This document shows, one piece after another, positions 9,270-18,086 of a stretch of DNA of 53,351 nt. How positions within the stretch are numbered: the stretch's first letter is position 1; each line of letters starts with the position of its first letter. The position numbers and the translations under genes were made by a program. Origin of the DNA: Crocinitomicaceae bacterium (GTDB taxonomy: Bacteria > Bacteroidota > Bacteroidia > Flavobacteriales_D > Crocinitomicaceae); the NCBI GenBank assembly GCA_014762645.1, contig JABURP010000120.1, positions 1-53,351 of the forward strand. Reading direction: 5' to 3'. The notes under the pieces are model-generated. The model saw only the letters and a list, made by a program, of their open reading frames with translations, had not been told where the DNA came from and did no database searches.

Positions 9270-10637
9270 TTAGTAGTCTGTATACGTGACCTCAAGCCTG
9301 GCTTTGTCTTTAAGCGTGCTTTCCGGCCCATTAAAAATAGTTCTTTCTATAGATGATGCAAAGAAACTGGTCGTATAAATTCTGAAGCCATTATTTGCCA
9401 CGGTACCGTTTAAGATGCCCTGTATTTCCAATGTCATAATAAATCGGAATTCTTTGTTAGCTTGATCGTAAATAGGCAACGCGTTTATTGACTGATAATC
9501 TCGGGTGAAATCTGAGATACTGTCATTTATAACGCGAGCAATAAACAATCGCGTAGAAGGATCAAACCCATCTTGCTCAAAATCCTGCACGGGTAATACG
9601 AGTTCAGCTTTATTGATAATCTTTTTGTTTTCGTCCCCAAGTGAATCTTTGTTGAGGTCCATTATATGCGGGATGTGTACAATTGCCCAGGCACTTCCTG
9701 CCTGTGTATAAAATTGATCCTGCCCCTGAGTAGAATCCGTTAAAACCGCTTCAACATCTGTACCAGCTCGGCCAAAGTCAATCTTGTTATATCTGGCTGC
9801 TGAACTATTTATAGGGAAATCGTATTCTTTCAGAGTTGGGTCACTTACTTCATGAAAATAAAGTGTCAACTTAGACAATGAACTCTCCAGTGCAAAGTAA
9901 AGCACACCTCCCTGTCCAACAGCTAATCCTGAGCCGTTAACCTTCAGATAGATTCCTTTAAATGCATTCACAAATAATTCATCCGTCGCCATATTGCCAG
10001 CTTCATTAATAGAAACAAGTTTGTCTCCTAATAATGTAGAATCTAATCTAATCCGCAGATGTGCTGCAAGCGTATCTCCATTTGCCAGTGGAACATCTGA
10101 CACTACGTCTGGAGAAATAACTTCTTCTCCTATCGGAACAAGGTTTGTGGCGATATAATTGGGTGTCGTTGAGGTATGGTATTGCTGGTCTTCACGGATC
10201 AGGTCATCTGTGATTTCATAAGCTTCTACAGTTATGTCATCAAGGTTGCCATACCACTTTATGCCTGTATAGGCCAGTGACATAACCACAGAATCTACAA
10301 TAACATCACCCGGACTTGCTGAAAAGGAAGGGTTTGAAGAAGACAACCTAACTTGTGTAACGATTCCACAATCTACGCTTCCAAAAACCGGATCTCTATA
10401 ATATCCTAACAAATTGATGGCGGTTTCATCACTTGGCATTGGAGTAAGTTCATCCGTATAGGTGATGAGTGAAAACGTATCGATTGTCGTCACATCCAAT
10501 CCTTCTCCTTGCAATGATTGCCCAACGTCTGTTTCTTCTTTACGGCAAGACCACAAAACGAAAAGCGATATAAAAAAAGTAGCGGAAAGTTGAACAACTC
10601 TCCGCTTACTTATTATTGAAATTTTGTTGTTTGTCAT
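9270..10637 (-). CDS. DUF4270 family lipoprotein
   Basis: 455 aa starting with a charged N terminus, a hydrophobic segment and a lipobox ending at C31 (VLWSCRKEE), so probably exported and lipid-anchored. The stretch after it (QGEGLDVTTIDTFSL, then NLLGYYRDPVFG) is the typical start of DUF4270 proteins, a Bacteroidota family of unknown function predicted to be outer-membrane associated. The ATG overlaps the upstream gene's stop as TAATG, implying translational coupling. Placement between a GT5-like gene and glmS suggests an envelope or surface-polysaccharide role, which is an inference. Confidence 0.85.
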   Translation of the reverse strand: MTNNKISIISKRRVVQLSATFFISLFVLWSCRKEETDVGQSLQGEGLDVTTIDTFSLITYTDELTPMPSDETAINLLGYYRDPVFGSVDCGIVTQVRLSSSNPSFSASPGDVIVDSVVMSLAYTGIKWYGNLDDITVEAYEITDDLIREDQQYHTSTTPNYIATNLVPIGEEVISPDVVSDVPLANGDTLAAHLRIRLDSTLLGDKLVSINEAGNMATDELFVNAFKGIYLKVNGSGLAVGQGGVLYFALESSLSKLTLYFHEVSDPTLKEYDFPINSSAARYNKIDFGRAGTDVEAVLTDSTQGQDQFYTQAGSAWAIVHIPHIMDLNKDSLGDENKKIINKAELVLPVQDFEQDGFDPSTRLFIARVINDSISDFTRDYQSINALPIYDQANKEFRFIMTLEIQGILNGTVANNGFRIYTTSFFASSIERTIFNGPESTLKDKARLEVTYTDY

Positions 10638-11458
10638 TAATTCTCTACTAATTCTTCTATGATCTGGTCATAAAACTCGTCAACAGGTTTAACGCAAGAT
10701 TCCTCAGAATAGTATTCCAGGAAAGGCGTGCCGGTTGTCTGAATTTCTGAGAAGATATCCTCATCAATGCTTTCAGACCCCTGAATAACTCCGTCGGCAA
10801 CATTTACGGCCATTTTGTTAAGAGTAACAAAGTCTACGTCTTTCAACATTTCAATGTCCCCTTCATCAAAACCGTCAAATTTAAGTTTATTGTAGAAGTT
10901 TGAATCCCAATTTTTGTTAAATCCATTATCATATACTGAGTAGATGACTTTAGTATCTTCAAAATGAGGGTCGTTCTGATACAATTTTTTAATGTAAAGC
11001 GGCGTTAAAGCGGTCATCCAACCATGACAGTGAATGATGTCAGGTTTCCAACCTAATTTTTTAACAGTTTCTAAAACTCCTCTACCAAAGAACATAGAAC
11101 GTTCGTCATTATCTTCAAACGGCTCACCTTTTTCGTTTGTAAGTGTTGCTTTCCTCTTGAAAAAATCTTCGTTATCAATGAAGTAAACTTGAATTTTCGC
11201 CTGAGGTACCGAAGCAACTTTAATGATCAGTGGATGATCAACGTCGTTTATGATCAGATTCATACCGGACAAACGAATTACTTCGTGCAGTTGGTGTCTT
11301 CTTTCATTGATGCAACCGAAACGAGGCATGAAAGCCCTGATTTCTTTTCCTGCTTCCTGAATCCCCTGCGGTAATTTACGTGTTGTACTTGCTATGTCTG
11401 ATGCTGGTAAAAATGGAGCGATTTCTTGAGAGATAAATAGAACTCTTTTCTTTTCCAT
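10637..11458 (-). CDS. truncated GT5 'glycogen/starch synthase' relative, probably non-catalytic
   Basis: 273 aa from the ATG at 11458 (MEKKRVLFISQEIAPFLP). It aligns by eye with the N-terminal GT5 domain of bacterial glycogen synthases: the start, FMPRFGCINERRHQ near 45, VYFIDN near 90 and DIIHCHGWMTALTPLY near 140. Two things are missing: the KTGGL loop that binds ADP-glucose (here PASDIAS at 18-24) and the whole C-terminal nucleotide-binding domain. A true glycogen synthase has about 470-500 residues. I recognise this as a short form widespread in Bacteroidota; a glycogen-synthesis role is doubtful. No glgB or glgC is in the window. It is first in the operon with DUF4270 and glmS and has a good promoter. 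Confidence 0.75.
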   Translation of the reverse strand: MEKKRVLFISQEIAPFLPASDIASTTRKLPQGIQEAGKEIRAFMPRFGCINERRHQLHEVIRLSGMNLIINDVDHPLIIKVASVPQAKIQVYFIDNEDFFKRKATLTNEKGEPFEDNDERSMFFGRGVLETVKKLGWKPDIIHCHGWMTALTPLYIKKLYQNDPHFEDTKVIYSVYDNGFNKNWDSNFYNKLKFDGFDEGDIEMLKDVDFVTLNKMAVNVADGVIQGSESIDEDIFSEIQTTGTPFLEYYSEESCVKPVDEFYDQIIEELVEN

Positions 11459-11484
11459 AAAGTGTATTAACTGAATATTGTTTA

Positions 11485-11515
11485 CAAAATTACGAAAAAA
11501 ATGGCGAATATTCAA
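11485..11515 (-). promoter_or_regulatory. promoter of the GT5-like/DUF4270/glmS operon
   Basis: Read on the minus strand: TTG (complement of 11513-11515), 20 bases, then TAATTTTG (complement of 11485-11492). This matches TTG-N17..23-TAnnTTTG. The -7 box ends 27 bases before the ATG at 11458. Confidence 0.65.
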
Positions 11516-11525
11516 CGCTAAAGTA

Positions 11526-11533
11526 TAGATTTG
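11526..11533 (+). promoter_or_regulatory. -7 box (TAGATTTG) for panC
   Basis: Perfect TAnnTTTG 33 bases before the ATG at 11567. A possible in-frame TTG start at 11531 would lie inside this box, which argues for the downstream ATG. No TTG element at the usual distance is evident. Confidence 0.5.
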
Positions 11534-11566
11534 TCGGTTGCTTCAACCAATTTTGAACCTCATAAA

Positions 11567-12412
11567 ATGATCGTTGCAGAGCATATTCAACAGCTCAAAA
11601 AAGCCATTAACCATAAAAAAAATGCCAATCCTAAGGGAGTTATCGGCTTCGTTCCAACCATGGGAGCACTTCATAATGGCCACCTTCAATTAATAGAAAA
11701 AGCGTCACAAGAGTCAGACATAGTGATAGTTAGCATTTTTGTGAACCCCACTCAATTCAACGATCCGGAAGATCTTAAAAAATATCCGCGGACCATTAGT
11801 GCTGATATTGAAAAGTTAGAAAAAAGTAATTGTGACATCCTGTTTTTACCACATGAAAAAGAGGTATATCCGGACGGAATTAATTCGTATAAAATTGATT
11901 TTTCAGGTCTTGATAAGGTCATGGAGGGAAAATACCGGGACGATCACTTTGTTGGGGTAGCCATGGTTGTTGAACGACTTTTTGATATTGTACAGCCAAA
12001 CAAAGCCTTTTTTGGATTAAAAGACTTTCAACAAGTTGCTATTATTAAGCATTTAGTACGTGTCAGACAGATAGATGTGGAAATTGTGCCGGTAAATATC
12101 GTTCGTTCACCAGAGGGGCTTGCACTTAGTTCCAGAAACCAACTGCTGTCAAAAGAACAAAAGGAAGACGCTTTAATAATCTACAATACGCTCCTTTTTG
12201 GAAAAAGCCTGGCAAAGGAGTACGACAACACAGCGGACATCCTCAGACACATGAAAGCATATTTTGATAAAGGCAGTCTAAAGCTGGAATATATGGAAAT
12301 TGTGGATCCGAATACATTGAAACCATTACAGAGCCTGGAACCTGGTGCACATTGTTGCATTGCTGCTTATTGTGGAGAGGTAAGACTAATTGATAATATG
12401 CAAATTCGTTAA
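11567..12412 (+). CDS. panC: pantoate--beta-alanine ligase (pantothenate synthetase)
   Basis: Condenses pantoate and beta-alanine with ATP to pantothenate, the last step before the CoA branch. 281 aa from the ATG at 11567. The nucleotide-binding motif GFVPTMGALHNGHL lies at 27-40 with the two histidines H36 and H39; VSIFVNPTQFN follows, then FGLKDFQQ and ALSSRN. I chose 11567 over an upstream TTG (11531) because the latter falls in the promoter box. Divergent from the GT5-like gene. panD, commonly adjacent in related genomes, is not here. Confidence 0.95.
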   Translation: MIVAEHIQQLKKAINHKKNANPKGVIGFVPTMGALHNGHLQLIEKASQESDIVIVSIFVNPTQFNDPEDLKKYPRTISADIEKLEKSNCDILFLPHEKEVYPDGINSYKIDFSGLDKVMEGKYRDDHFVGVAMVVERLFDIVQPNKAFFGLKDFQQVAIIKHLVRVRQIDVEIVPVNIVRSPEGLALSSRNQLLSKEQKEDALIIYNTLLFGKSLAKEYDNTADILRHMKAYFDKGSLKLEYMEIVDPNTLKPLQSLEPGAHCCIAAYCGEVRLIDNMQIR

Positions 12413-12430
12413 GATTTCTAAATTCGCCAT

Positions 12431-14401
12431 ATGCGATTTTGCTTACTCCTATTATTGACGTTATTCTTTTCTGCATCACATAATTCTTTTGCTGGTGAGA
12501 AGATCGATAGTCTTGAACAATTGCTCGCAACCAACATACCGGATACATCCAGGGTTCTTGTTTACTCAGAACTTTGCTGGGAATATCGGATAGTGGACCA
12601 GAAAAAAGCCTTGAAGAGTGGACACCAGGCGGTTAATCTGGCCAGAAAATCAGATTTTAAACGCGGACTGGGAAATGCCTTAAACGATCTTTCGATCATC
12701 TATATTGATAAAGGAAGCTTAGACACCGCAGTTGTATTACTTGAGGAAGCAAAAACAATTCGTGATGAATTAAACGACGGACCTGGTCTGGCCGCCATCC
12801 ACAATAAGCTTGGTATAATTTACGAGCACCTCGTAAAGCTCGAAGAAGCTATGGTCAATCACATGGCAGCGTTGGAATATTATGAGTCCGTTGGCAACAA
12901 ACGAAACATGGGGTTTTGTCTGAACAATATTGGAAATGTCCATTTTAAACTAAAAAATTACGAGAAAGCAAATGAAATCCATAATCAGGCACTACAAATC
13001 CGGTTGTCAATAGATGACTTTTATGGTGTTGCAGGGAGCCACTCAAATCTGGCCAACTTAAAAATGAACATGGGAGATACTACCCAGGCAATATACCACT
13101 ACAAAGAAGCGATTAAAGTTTATCGAAAACATGAATTTGATAATGACCTTGCCGTAACGCTCAACAATTTAGGAACACTCTATATTGGGCAGGGGGAAAT
13201 AAACAAAGCAGAAGAGGTGATTACTGAAGCCTATGAGATTCGTAAACGACTGAATGACGGAAGAGGAATTTGCTCATCCTCAATATTGCTGGGTGAAATT
13301 GCAACTGAAAAAGGGCAGTACAATTCGGCACTTCGGTATTTACACACTGGTCTTAACAAGAGTATTGAAAGTGGCTTTCGCAATAAGGAGAAAGGGGCCT
13401 ATGAAAAACTAGCCAAATTGCACTTAAAGCTCAACAACGCCGATAGTGTTTACCACTATTATAGTTTGTTTTTTAGCATAGAAAAATCACAATACGAGGA
13501 GAATCTGAATCAACAGGTGCTGGAACTACAAACCGTATATGAAACAGAGAAAAAAGACAGAGAGAATGAGCGCCTGGCTCGCGAAAAAGCGGAAGAAAAA
13601 CAGCTAAGAGCAGAAGCAGAACTCAAAGTAGCAAACAGGAACAACTGGATTATTGTAATAACCGGCATCACCTTTATTTTGATCTTACTGGGGTTATTTC
13701 TCTATCAACGTAAAATGAAAATCGCACAGGAAGAGAAAAACAAGGCTGTGCTGGACGAAAAACAAAAAGGACTTGAGGCAGTTTTTGATGCTACCGAGGA
13801 AGAAAGGCAACGAATTGCCAAAGACCTTCATGATGGCGTTGGGCAACAGATGAGTGGATTAAAACTCGCATGGGAGAATCTTTCCATTGAGTTAAAACAG
13901 AAATCTATTAAAGAGTCGGAAAGATTAGAAGAACTTTCCGGGGTGCTGGACGAAACAGCCCAGGAGGTTCGGGAAATCTCCCATCAAATGATGCCGAAAG
14001 TCCTAAAAGAGTTTGGTCTTGTGCCTGCCATTGATGAAATGCTGACGAAATCGCTAAAACACACAAAATTGAGCCATGAATTTGAACACTTCAACATCAA
14101 TGACCGATTTACAGATCGAATTGAGATAAGTTTGTACCGCATAGCTCAGGAGCTCATCAATAATGTGATCAAGCATTCTGGCGCATCAACGGTGTCCGTA
14201 CAGTTGTTTATGAATAAAGAACAACTAATTCTAATTGTCGAAGACAATGGTTCCGGTTTTGAACAGGATGATACTGACGGACACGGACTGCTGAATATTA
14301 AATCCAGATTGAACACCATTAACGGTGAGGTGAATTATGAAGCAAGCACTCAAAGCGGAACAATAGCGACAATAAGAGTCGATCTTTCTCAAACTGCCTA
14401 A
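12431..14401 (+). CDS. TPR-containing sensor histidine kinase (NarX/HisKA_3 type)
   Basis: 656 aa with an N-terminal signal peptide (MRFCLLLLLTLFFSASHNSFA), about seven tetratricopeptide repeats over roughly 35-370 (for example SNLANLKMNMGDTTQAIYHY), a coiled coil (370-400), one membrane segment (about 403-423) and a cytoplasmic kinase. The phosphoacceptor is H467 in AKDLHDGVGQQ (HisKA_3); the N box is ELINNVIKHSG near 575 and a G box is DNGSGF. TPRs therefore sit in the periplasm as the sensor. The gene follows panC by 18 bases, and a cognate-type LuxR response regulator lies 1 kb downstream. Confidence 0.92.
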   Translation: MRFCLLLLLTLFFSASHNSFAGEKIDSLEQLLATNIPDTSRVLVYSELCWEYRIVDQKKALKSGHQAVNLARKSDFKRGLGNALNDLSIIYIDKGSLDTAVVLLEEAKTIRDELNDGPGLAAIHNKLGIIYEHLVKLEEAMVNHMAALEYYESVGNKRNMGFCLNNIGNVHFKLKNYEKANEIHNQALQIRLSIDDFYGVAGSHSNLANLKMNMGDTTQAIYHYKEAIKVYRKHEFDNDLAVTLNNLGTLYIGQGEINKAEEVITEAYEIRKRLNDGRGICSSSILLGEIATEKGQYNSALRYLHTGLNKSIESGFRNKEKGAYEKLAKLHLKLNNADSVYHYYSLFFSIEKSQYEENLNQQVLELQTVYETEKKDRENERLAREKAEEKQLRAEAELKVANRNNWIIVITGITFILILLGLFLYQRKMKIAQEEKNKAVLDEKQKGLEAVFDATEEERQRIAKDLHDGVGQQMSGLKLAWENLSIELKQKSIKESERLEELSGVLDETAQEVREISHQMMPKVLKEFGLVPAIDEMLTKSLKHTKLSHEFEHFNINDRFTDRIEISLYRIAQELINNVIKHSGASTVSVQLFMNKEQLILIVEDNGSGFEQDDTDGHGLLNIKSRLNTINGEVNYEASTQSGTIATIRVDLSQTA

Positions 14402-14466
14402 GGCATAAACCGCTGAGTCACAAACCTTTTTTGTCGCTGACGCGTTTATCTCCAACAAATGGATTT

Positions 14467-15297
14467 ATGAAAAAGTTTAGTCTTCTCTTGCTAGTTAGTT
14501 TGCTTACACAGTTATCGATAGCACAAAATATGATTCCCAACCCGGACTGGGAAATTGGGCCCGTGGATTCTTCAGACCCATTTACCGGATGGAATAGCAA
14601 TGGCTCACCAAACGAATGGGCTCCTATTGCAACACCTGACAGAATCGTCTACGGCAGTCCGGCTATTTCAAGAGACGGACATCCACCCTATTCTGGAAAT
14701 GCCTATTGTGTATTTTACGGCCCGCAATTTTCAGAAGGAGGAAGGTGTGCGCTAACTTACCCTATTGAAACTGGCAAAACATATTGCTTGAGCGCTTGGT
14801 TAGATGTTGACGACAACTTTGACAATGGTCCCGGACGAATGCAGTTTATGTTTGATACGGACACGATTAATACGCCATTTGTTACCAACGCAGGCGATTG
14901 GCAGTTTTTTGACACTACTTTTACCGCTACTGGCTATTCAGATAGTTTATATCTATTTGCAGACGGCGAAAACTTGATGAAGATTGATTATATGATTATG
15001 GATACTGTGGGATGTTCTTCGGGTCAGGCGGCTACCATTCAAGAACAAACAGAGAATATCTTCTCCGTTTTTACAAATACCGCAAATAATGAACTCATCC
15101 TTTCACTAAACGAAATCCCAACTACACCTATTCAAATTGCTGTTTATGACATTTTAGGAAGAGAAACCTATTCCTTTGTCATACCTGCAGGCGTACTTAG
15201 CCACAATATTAACACCGCAAAAATTACACCTGGCGTTCATGTTATCATGATGAGTTATCTAGGGAAGGAATACAGCCACAAAGTCTTTATAGAATAA
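14467..15297 (+). CDS. secreted protein with T9SS type A sorting domain
   Basis: 276 aa from the ATG at 14467, chosen because a signal peptide follows directly (MKKFSLLLLVSLLTQLSIAQ); an ATG at 14431 would bury it. Residues about 20-190 look like a beta-rich carbohydrate-binding type jelly roll (NPDWEIGP, SGNAYCVFYG, WQFFDTTFTATG), with no enzyme motif I recognise. The last 75 residues (IAVYDILGRETYSF, then GVHVIMMSYLGKEYSHK) fit the C-terminal signal used by type IX secretion for export and surface attachment. It lies between the sensor kinase and the response regulator genes. Confidence 0.82.
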   Translation: MKKFSLLLLVSLLTQLSIAQNMIPNPDWEIGPVDSSDPFTGWNSNGSPNEWAPIATPDRIVYGSPAISRDGHPPYSGNAYCVFYGPQFSEGGRCALTYPIETGKTYCLSAWLDVDDNFDNGPGRMQFMFDTDTINTPFVTNAGDWQFFDTTFTATGYSDSLYLFADGENLMKIDYMIMDTVGCSSGQAATIQEQTENIFSVFTNTANNELILSLNEIPTTPIQIAVYDILGRETYSFVIPAGVLSHNINTAKITPGVHVIMMSYLGKEYSHKVFIE

Positions 15298-15360
15298 CTT
15301 CTGAAAACCTCTCCATCAATACAGTTGATTTATCTCATGTTCTGGATTTCTGAATTTGAA

Positions 15361-15368
15361 TATATTTG
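15361..15368 (+). promoter_or_regulatory. -7 box (TATATTTG) for the response regulator
   Basis: Perfect TAnnTTTG ending 16 bases before the ATG at 15385, suggesting that the regulator can be transcribed apart from the kinase. No TTG at standard spacing. Confidence 0.42.
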
Positions 15369-15384
15369 AATTACAGATTGCTAC

Positions 15385-16035
15385 ATGAGTCAAAAAAGGA
15401 TCCTGTTAGTTGATGATCATCAACTTATTATAGATGGTTTACGCGGTTTTATTGAAATGGAACCCGATTATAAAGTGGTGGGCGAGGCGAATAATGGAAA
15501 TGAAGCTATTCGCTTAGCAGAAATTCTTCAGCCGGACGTTATTTTAATGGACATAGAAATGCCGGAGGTAAGTGGTATTCAGGCCTCCGAGGAAATTAAA
15601 CGAACCCACTCACAAATAAAGGTGATTATTATTTCCATGCATCAAGAGAAAGAGCTGATAAAAAAATTGGTAGAAAGAGGGATAGACGGATACCTTTTGA
15701 AAAACTCATCCAAGGAAGATGTTCTCAGTGCAATTCAAACTGTCCTGGAAGATCAACCGTATTTTTCTCAGGACGTCACCGATTCATTACTGAACAAAAG
15801 CAAAACTACCAACAGCAACAGTGCAGATGTGGCAACCTTGGCCAGTCTGACTGAAAGAGAAATTGAAATTCTGAAACTCGTTGCAGAAGGGCTAACCAAT
15901 AAAGAAATAGGAGACCATCTATTTATTAGTCACAGAACGGTAGATACCCACCGAACGAATTTGATGAAGAAACTGGATATTTGTAATGTGGCTGGCCTTA
16001 TTCGTTTTGCCTATAAATCAGGTTTGATCCAATAA
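15385..16035 (+). CDS. LuxR/NarL-family response regulator
   Basis: 216 aa. Receiver domain with acidic pair D10/D11, phosphorylation site D56 (VILMDIEMP) and the conserved lysine in GYLLKN near 109. The C-terminal LuxR helix-turn-helix runs from LTEREIEILKLVAEG (about 152) through NKEIGDHLFISHRTVDTH. Cytosolic transcription factor expected to be phosphorylated by a HisKA_3 kinase, and the TPR kinase upstream is exactly that class, so they are probably a pair. Its targets are unknown; the T9SS gene lying between the two is a candidate. Confidence 0.93.
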   Translation: MSQKRILLVDDHQLIIDGLRGFIEMEPDYKVVGEANNGNEAIRLAEILQPDVILMDIEMPEVSGIQASEEIKRTHSQIKVIIISMHQEKELIKKLVERGIDGYLLKNSSKEDVLSAIQTVLEDQPYFSQDVTDSLLNKSKTTNSNSADVATLASLTEREIEILKLVAEGLTNKEIGDHLFISHRTVDTHRTNLMKKLDICNVAGLIRFAYKSGLIQ

Positions 16036-16051
16036 TTAGTGGAGAGGGCAT

Positions 16052-16079
16052 TTTGTATTGCGTAAATTGGTTATTTTTG
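16052..16079 (+). promoter_or_regulatory. metK promoter
   Basis: TTTG (16052-16055), 16 bases, TATTTTTG (16072-16079). This fits the Bacteroidota consensus with slightly short spacing. Transcription would start some 20-25 bases before the metK ATG, leaving no room for a SAM riboswitch. Confidence 0.58.
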
Positions 16080-16108
16080 CGCCTCTATCATTTTGAAAAG
16101 AATACATT

Positions 16109-17362
16109 ATGTCTTACCTATTTACATCAGAGTCAGTCTCTGAAGGACACCCGGACAAGATCGCTGATCAAATTTCAGATGCCCTTATTGATCACTTCAT
16201 GGCTTTTGACCCGAATTCAAAAGTGGCATGTGAAACACTGGTAACAACTGGTTTGGTTACACTTGCAGGAGAAGTAAAGTCCAATACTTATTTGGATGTA
16301 CAGCAAATTGCCAGGGATACCATACAGAAAATTGGATACACTAAATCGGAATATCAGTTCGATTCTAAGTCATGTGCGGTAATATCTGCCATTCATGAGC
16401 AATCAGATGATATTAACCGAGGTGTGGATAGGGAAGACCCTATGCAGCAAGGTGCAGGAGACCAGGGAATGATGTTTGGTTATGCTACCAAAGAAACGAA
16501 CAACTTCATGCCAATGGCACTTGATCTTTCTCACAGAATTTTGATAGAGTTGGCCAAACTGAGAAGAGAAAACAAGGAGATTCCCTACTTACGACCAGAT
16601 GCTAAAGCGCAGGTAACCATTGAATATTCGGATGATAACGTACCACAAAGAATTGAGGCGATTGTCGTTTCAACTCAACATGACGATTTCTCTGAGAATG
16701 ATGAAGAAATGTTGGCCCGGATCAAATCGGATATTATCAACATTCTGATTCCACGCGTTAAGAAAGCCCTAAGCCCCGATATTCAGAAATTGTTTAATGA
16801 CCAAATTAAGTATCACATTAACCCTACTGGGAAATTCGTAATTGGAGGTCCTCATGGTGATGCAGGTTTAACAGGTAGAAAAATTATTGTGGATACTTAC
16901 GGCGGAAAAGGTGCGCATGGTGGTGGTGCATTCTCTGGTAAAGATCCTTCAAAAGTTGACAGGTCAGCGGCGTATGCAACCAGACACATTGCTAAAAATC
17001 TTGTGGCTGCAGGTGTTGCAGATGAAATTTTAGTACAGGTTTCCTACGCTATCGGTGTTGTTGAACCTATGGGAATTTTTGTAGATACTTACGGAACATC
17101 TAAGGTAGATATGACAGACGGAGAGATTGCCGCTAAAGTATCAGAGATCTTTGATATGCGACCGGCTGCAATTGAGAAAAGGTTAAAGCTTAGAGCTCCA
17201 ATTTATTCTGAAACTGCGGCGTATGGTCACATGGGAAGAACGCCAGAAATAAAATCAGTGACGTTTCAAAATGCCGGACAATCCAGAACTGTAGAAGTGG
17301 AGACATTTACCTGGGAAAAACTGGATTACGTAGACAAGGTGAAAGAAGCATTCGGATTATAA
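16109..17362 (+). CDS. metK: methionine adenosyltransferase (SAM synthetase)
   Basis: Makes S-adenosylmethionine from methionine and ATP. 417 aa, normal to slightly long. Diagnostic motifs: [17 protein letters not shown] (about 10-26), [12 protein letters not shown] (near 118), [21 protein letters not shown] (near 248) and [19 protein letters not shown]. Start ATG is preceded by a promoter, and a strong terminator follows the stop, so it appears to be transcribed alone. Confidence 0.97.
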   Translation: MSYLFTSESVSEGHPDKIADQISDALIDHFMAFDPNSKVACETLVTTGLVTLAGEVKSNTYLDVQQIARDTIQKIGYTKSEYQFDSKSCAVISAIHEQSDDINRGVDREDPMQQGAGDQGMMFGYATKETNNFMPMALDLSHRILIELAKLRRENKEIPYLRPDAKAQVTIEYSDDNVPQRIEAIVVSTQHDDFSENDEEMLARIKSDIINILIPRVKKALSPDIQKLFNDQIKYHINPTGKFVIGGPHGDAGLTGRKIIVDTYGGKGAHGGGAFSGKDPSKVDRSAAYATRHIAKNLVAAGVADEILVQVSYAIGVVEPMGIFVDTYGTSKVDMTDGEIAAKVSEIFDMRPAAIEKRLKLRAPIYSETAAYGHMGRTPEIKSVTFQNAGQSRTVEVETFTWEKLDYVDKVKEAFGL

Positions 17363-17386
17363 ATTACAATTACCTCAATAACATTT

Positions 17387-17428
17387 AAGCCCGCTTCTCT
17401 TTTTAAGGAGAAAGGGGCTTTTTATTTT
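17387..17428 (+). terminator. intrinsic terminator after metK
   Basis: Arms AAGCCCGCTTCTC (17387-17399) and GAGAAAGGGGCTT (17408-17420) pair at 11 of 13 positions, with an 8-base loop, and TTTATTTT follows. It ends only a few bases before the next ATG (17434), so the next gene may depend on readthrough. Confidence 0.8.
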
Positions 17429-17433
17429 AGCAC

Positions 17434-17784
17434 ATGAATCTCAACAAAGAACTAATGCTCGCTATATCTGAGCGAAATGTTGAAAGAGTTAAAGAACTTT
17501 TGGAAACAGGGGCAGACGCTAATTACTATGATGACGGTGTATTCAATAACCCGGATATACAACCTTCCACACCATTGAAGTCCGTGATTTTTTATATTTC
17601 TGACGCCCTTTTAAATGACGAGGACTTACAAAACCATTATGATATTGCCGAAATGTTGTTAAAAGCAGGTGCAAATACCGAGGCGGCAATGGAATTAGCT
17701 GAAATCAGGTATGGTAAGTATGATCCGAGTGCATCTTCATCCCCTTTTACCGATATATTACACCTGGTGGCACAAACATCTTAA
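17434..17784 (+). CDS. small ankyrin-repeat-like protein
   Basis: 116 aa, no signal peptide or membrane segment. MLAISERNVERVKELLETGADANYY near the N terminus and YDIAEMLLKAGANTEAAMELA near 70-90 look like two ankyrin repeats (the LLxxGAdxn pattern), separated by an acidic insert. Function probably protein binding; no partner is evident. The start follows the metK terminator by a few bases with no obvious own promoter, so expression is uncertain, although the reading frame and codon use look genuine. Confidence 0.65.
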   Translation: MNLNKELMLAISERNVERVKELLETGADANYYDDGVFNNPDIQPSTPLKSVIFYISDALLNDEDLQNHYDIAEMLLKAGANTEAAMELAEIRYGKYDPSASSSPFTDILHLVAQTS

Positions 17785-18086
17785 TAGGGCACTTCGCTTA
17801 CGAAAGATCAAAAGTTAGTCTACAAAAACACAAGGTTAGTCGAAAAGGAGAGCGCTACTTAATATGCGCGCATAACATATTGAAAAAGTAGTGCTTATAG
17901 GAGTTTAGAGGTTTGCTAAGCATGGATTTCATTATTGTAAGGTCGAAAAGCACTTGACCGGTTAAGATGAAAATGCATAAATTATAGGTTGAACCTATTA
18001 TCCAATCACGGTGGACCTCTATTACTAATTCGTATTAAATCATAAGAGTAGGCCCCCATTGGTTAGATAAGTAAAAAATTAACCTC
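17785..18086. other. 302-base gene-free gap with palindromes and a strong hairpin
   Basis: No reading frame longer than a dozen codons is seen. It holds a 16-bp hairpin (17850-17896, listed separately), a perfect palindrome TATGCGCGCATA (17863-17874) inside that hairpin, the near-palindrome ATAGGTTgAACCTAT (17984-17998), and a pair of AGTTAGTC/GGTTAGTC-like direct repeats near 17813-17841. No TAnnTTTG box is found before the next gene. Confidence 0.6.
17850..17896 (+). ncRNA. possible structured RNA element (long hairpin)
   Basis: AGCGCTACTT AATATG (17851-17866) pairs with CATATT (17876-17881) and AAGTAGTGCT (17886-17895): 16 base pairs including one G-U, a 9-base loop and a GAAA bulge on the 3' side. 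A second small stem GGTC/GACC (17941-17959) displays AAGCACT in its loop, complementary to the 3' arm. No known family is recognised. It may be a 3' or 5' untranslated element or an operator. Confidence 0.35.

Noticed and set aside
11531-11566. Longer panC start at an in-frame TTG
   Set aside because: The TTG sits in the -7 box of the gene, so it could not be on the transcript.
16036-16108. SAM riboswitch upstream of metK
   Set aside because: The promoter at 16072-16079 leaves a leader of about 20-25 bases, too short for any known SAM riboswitch.
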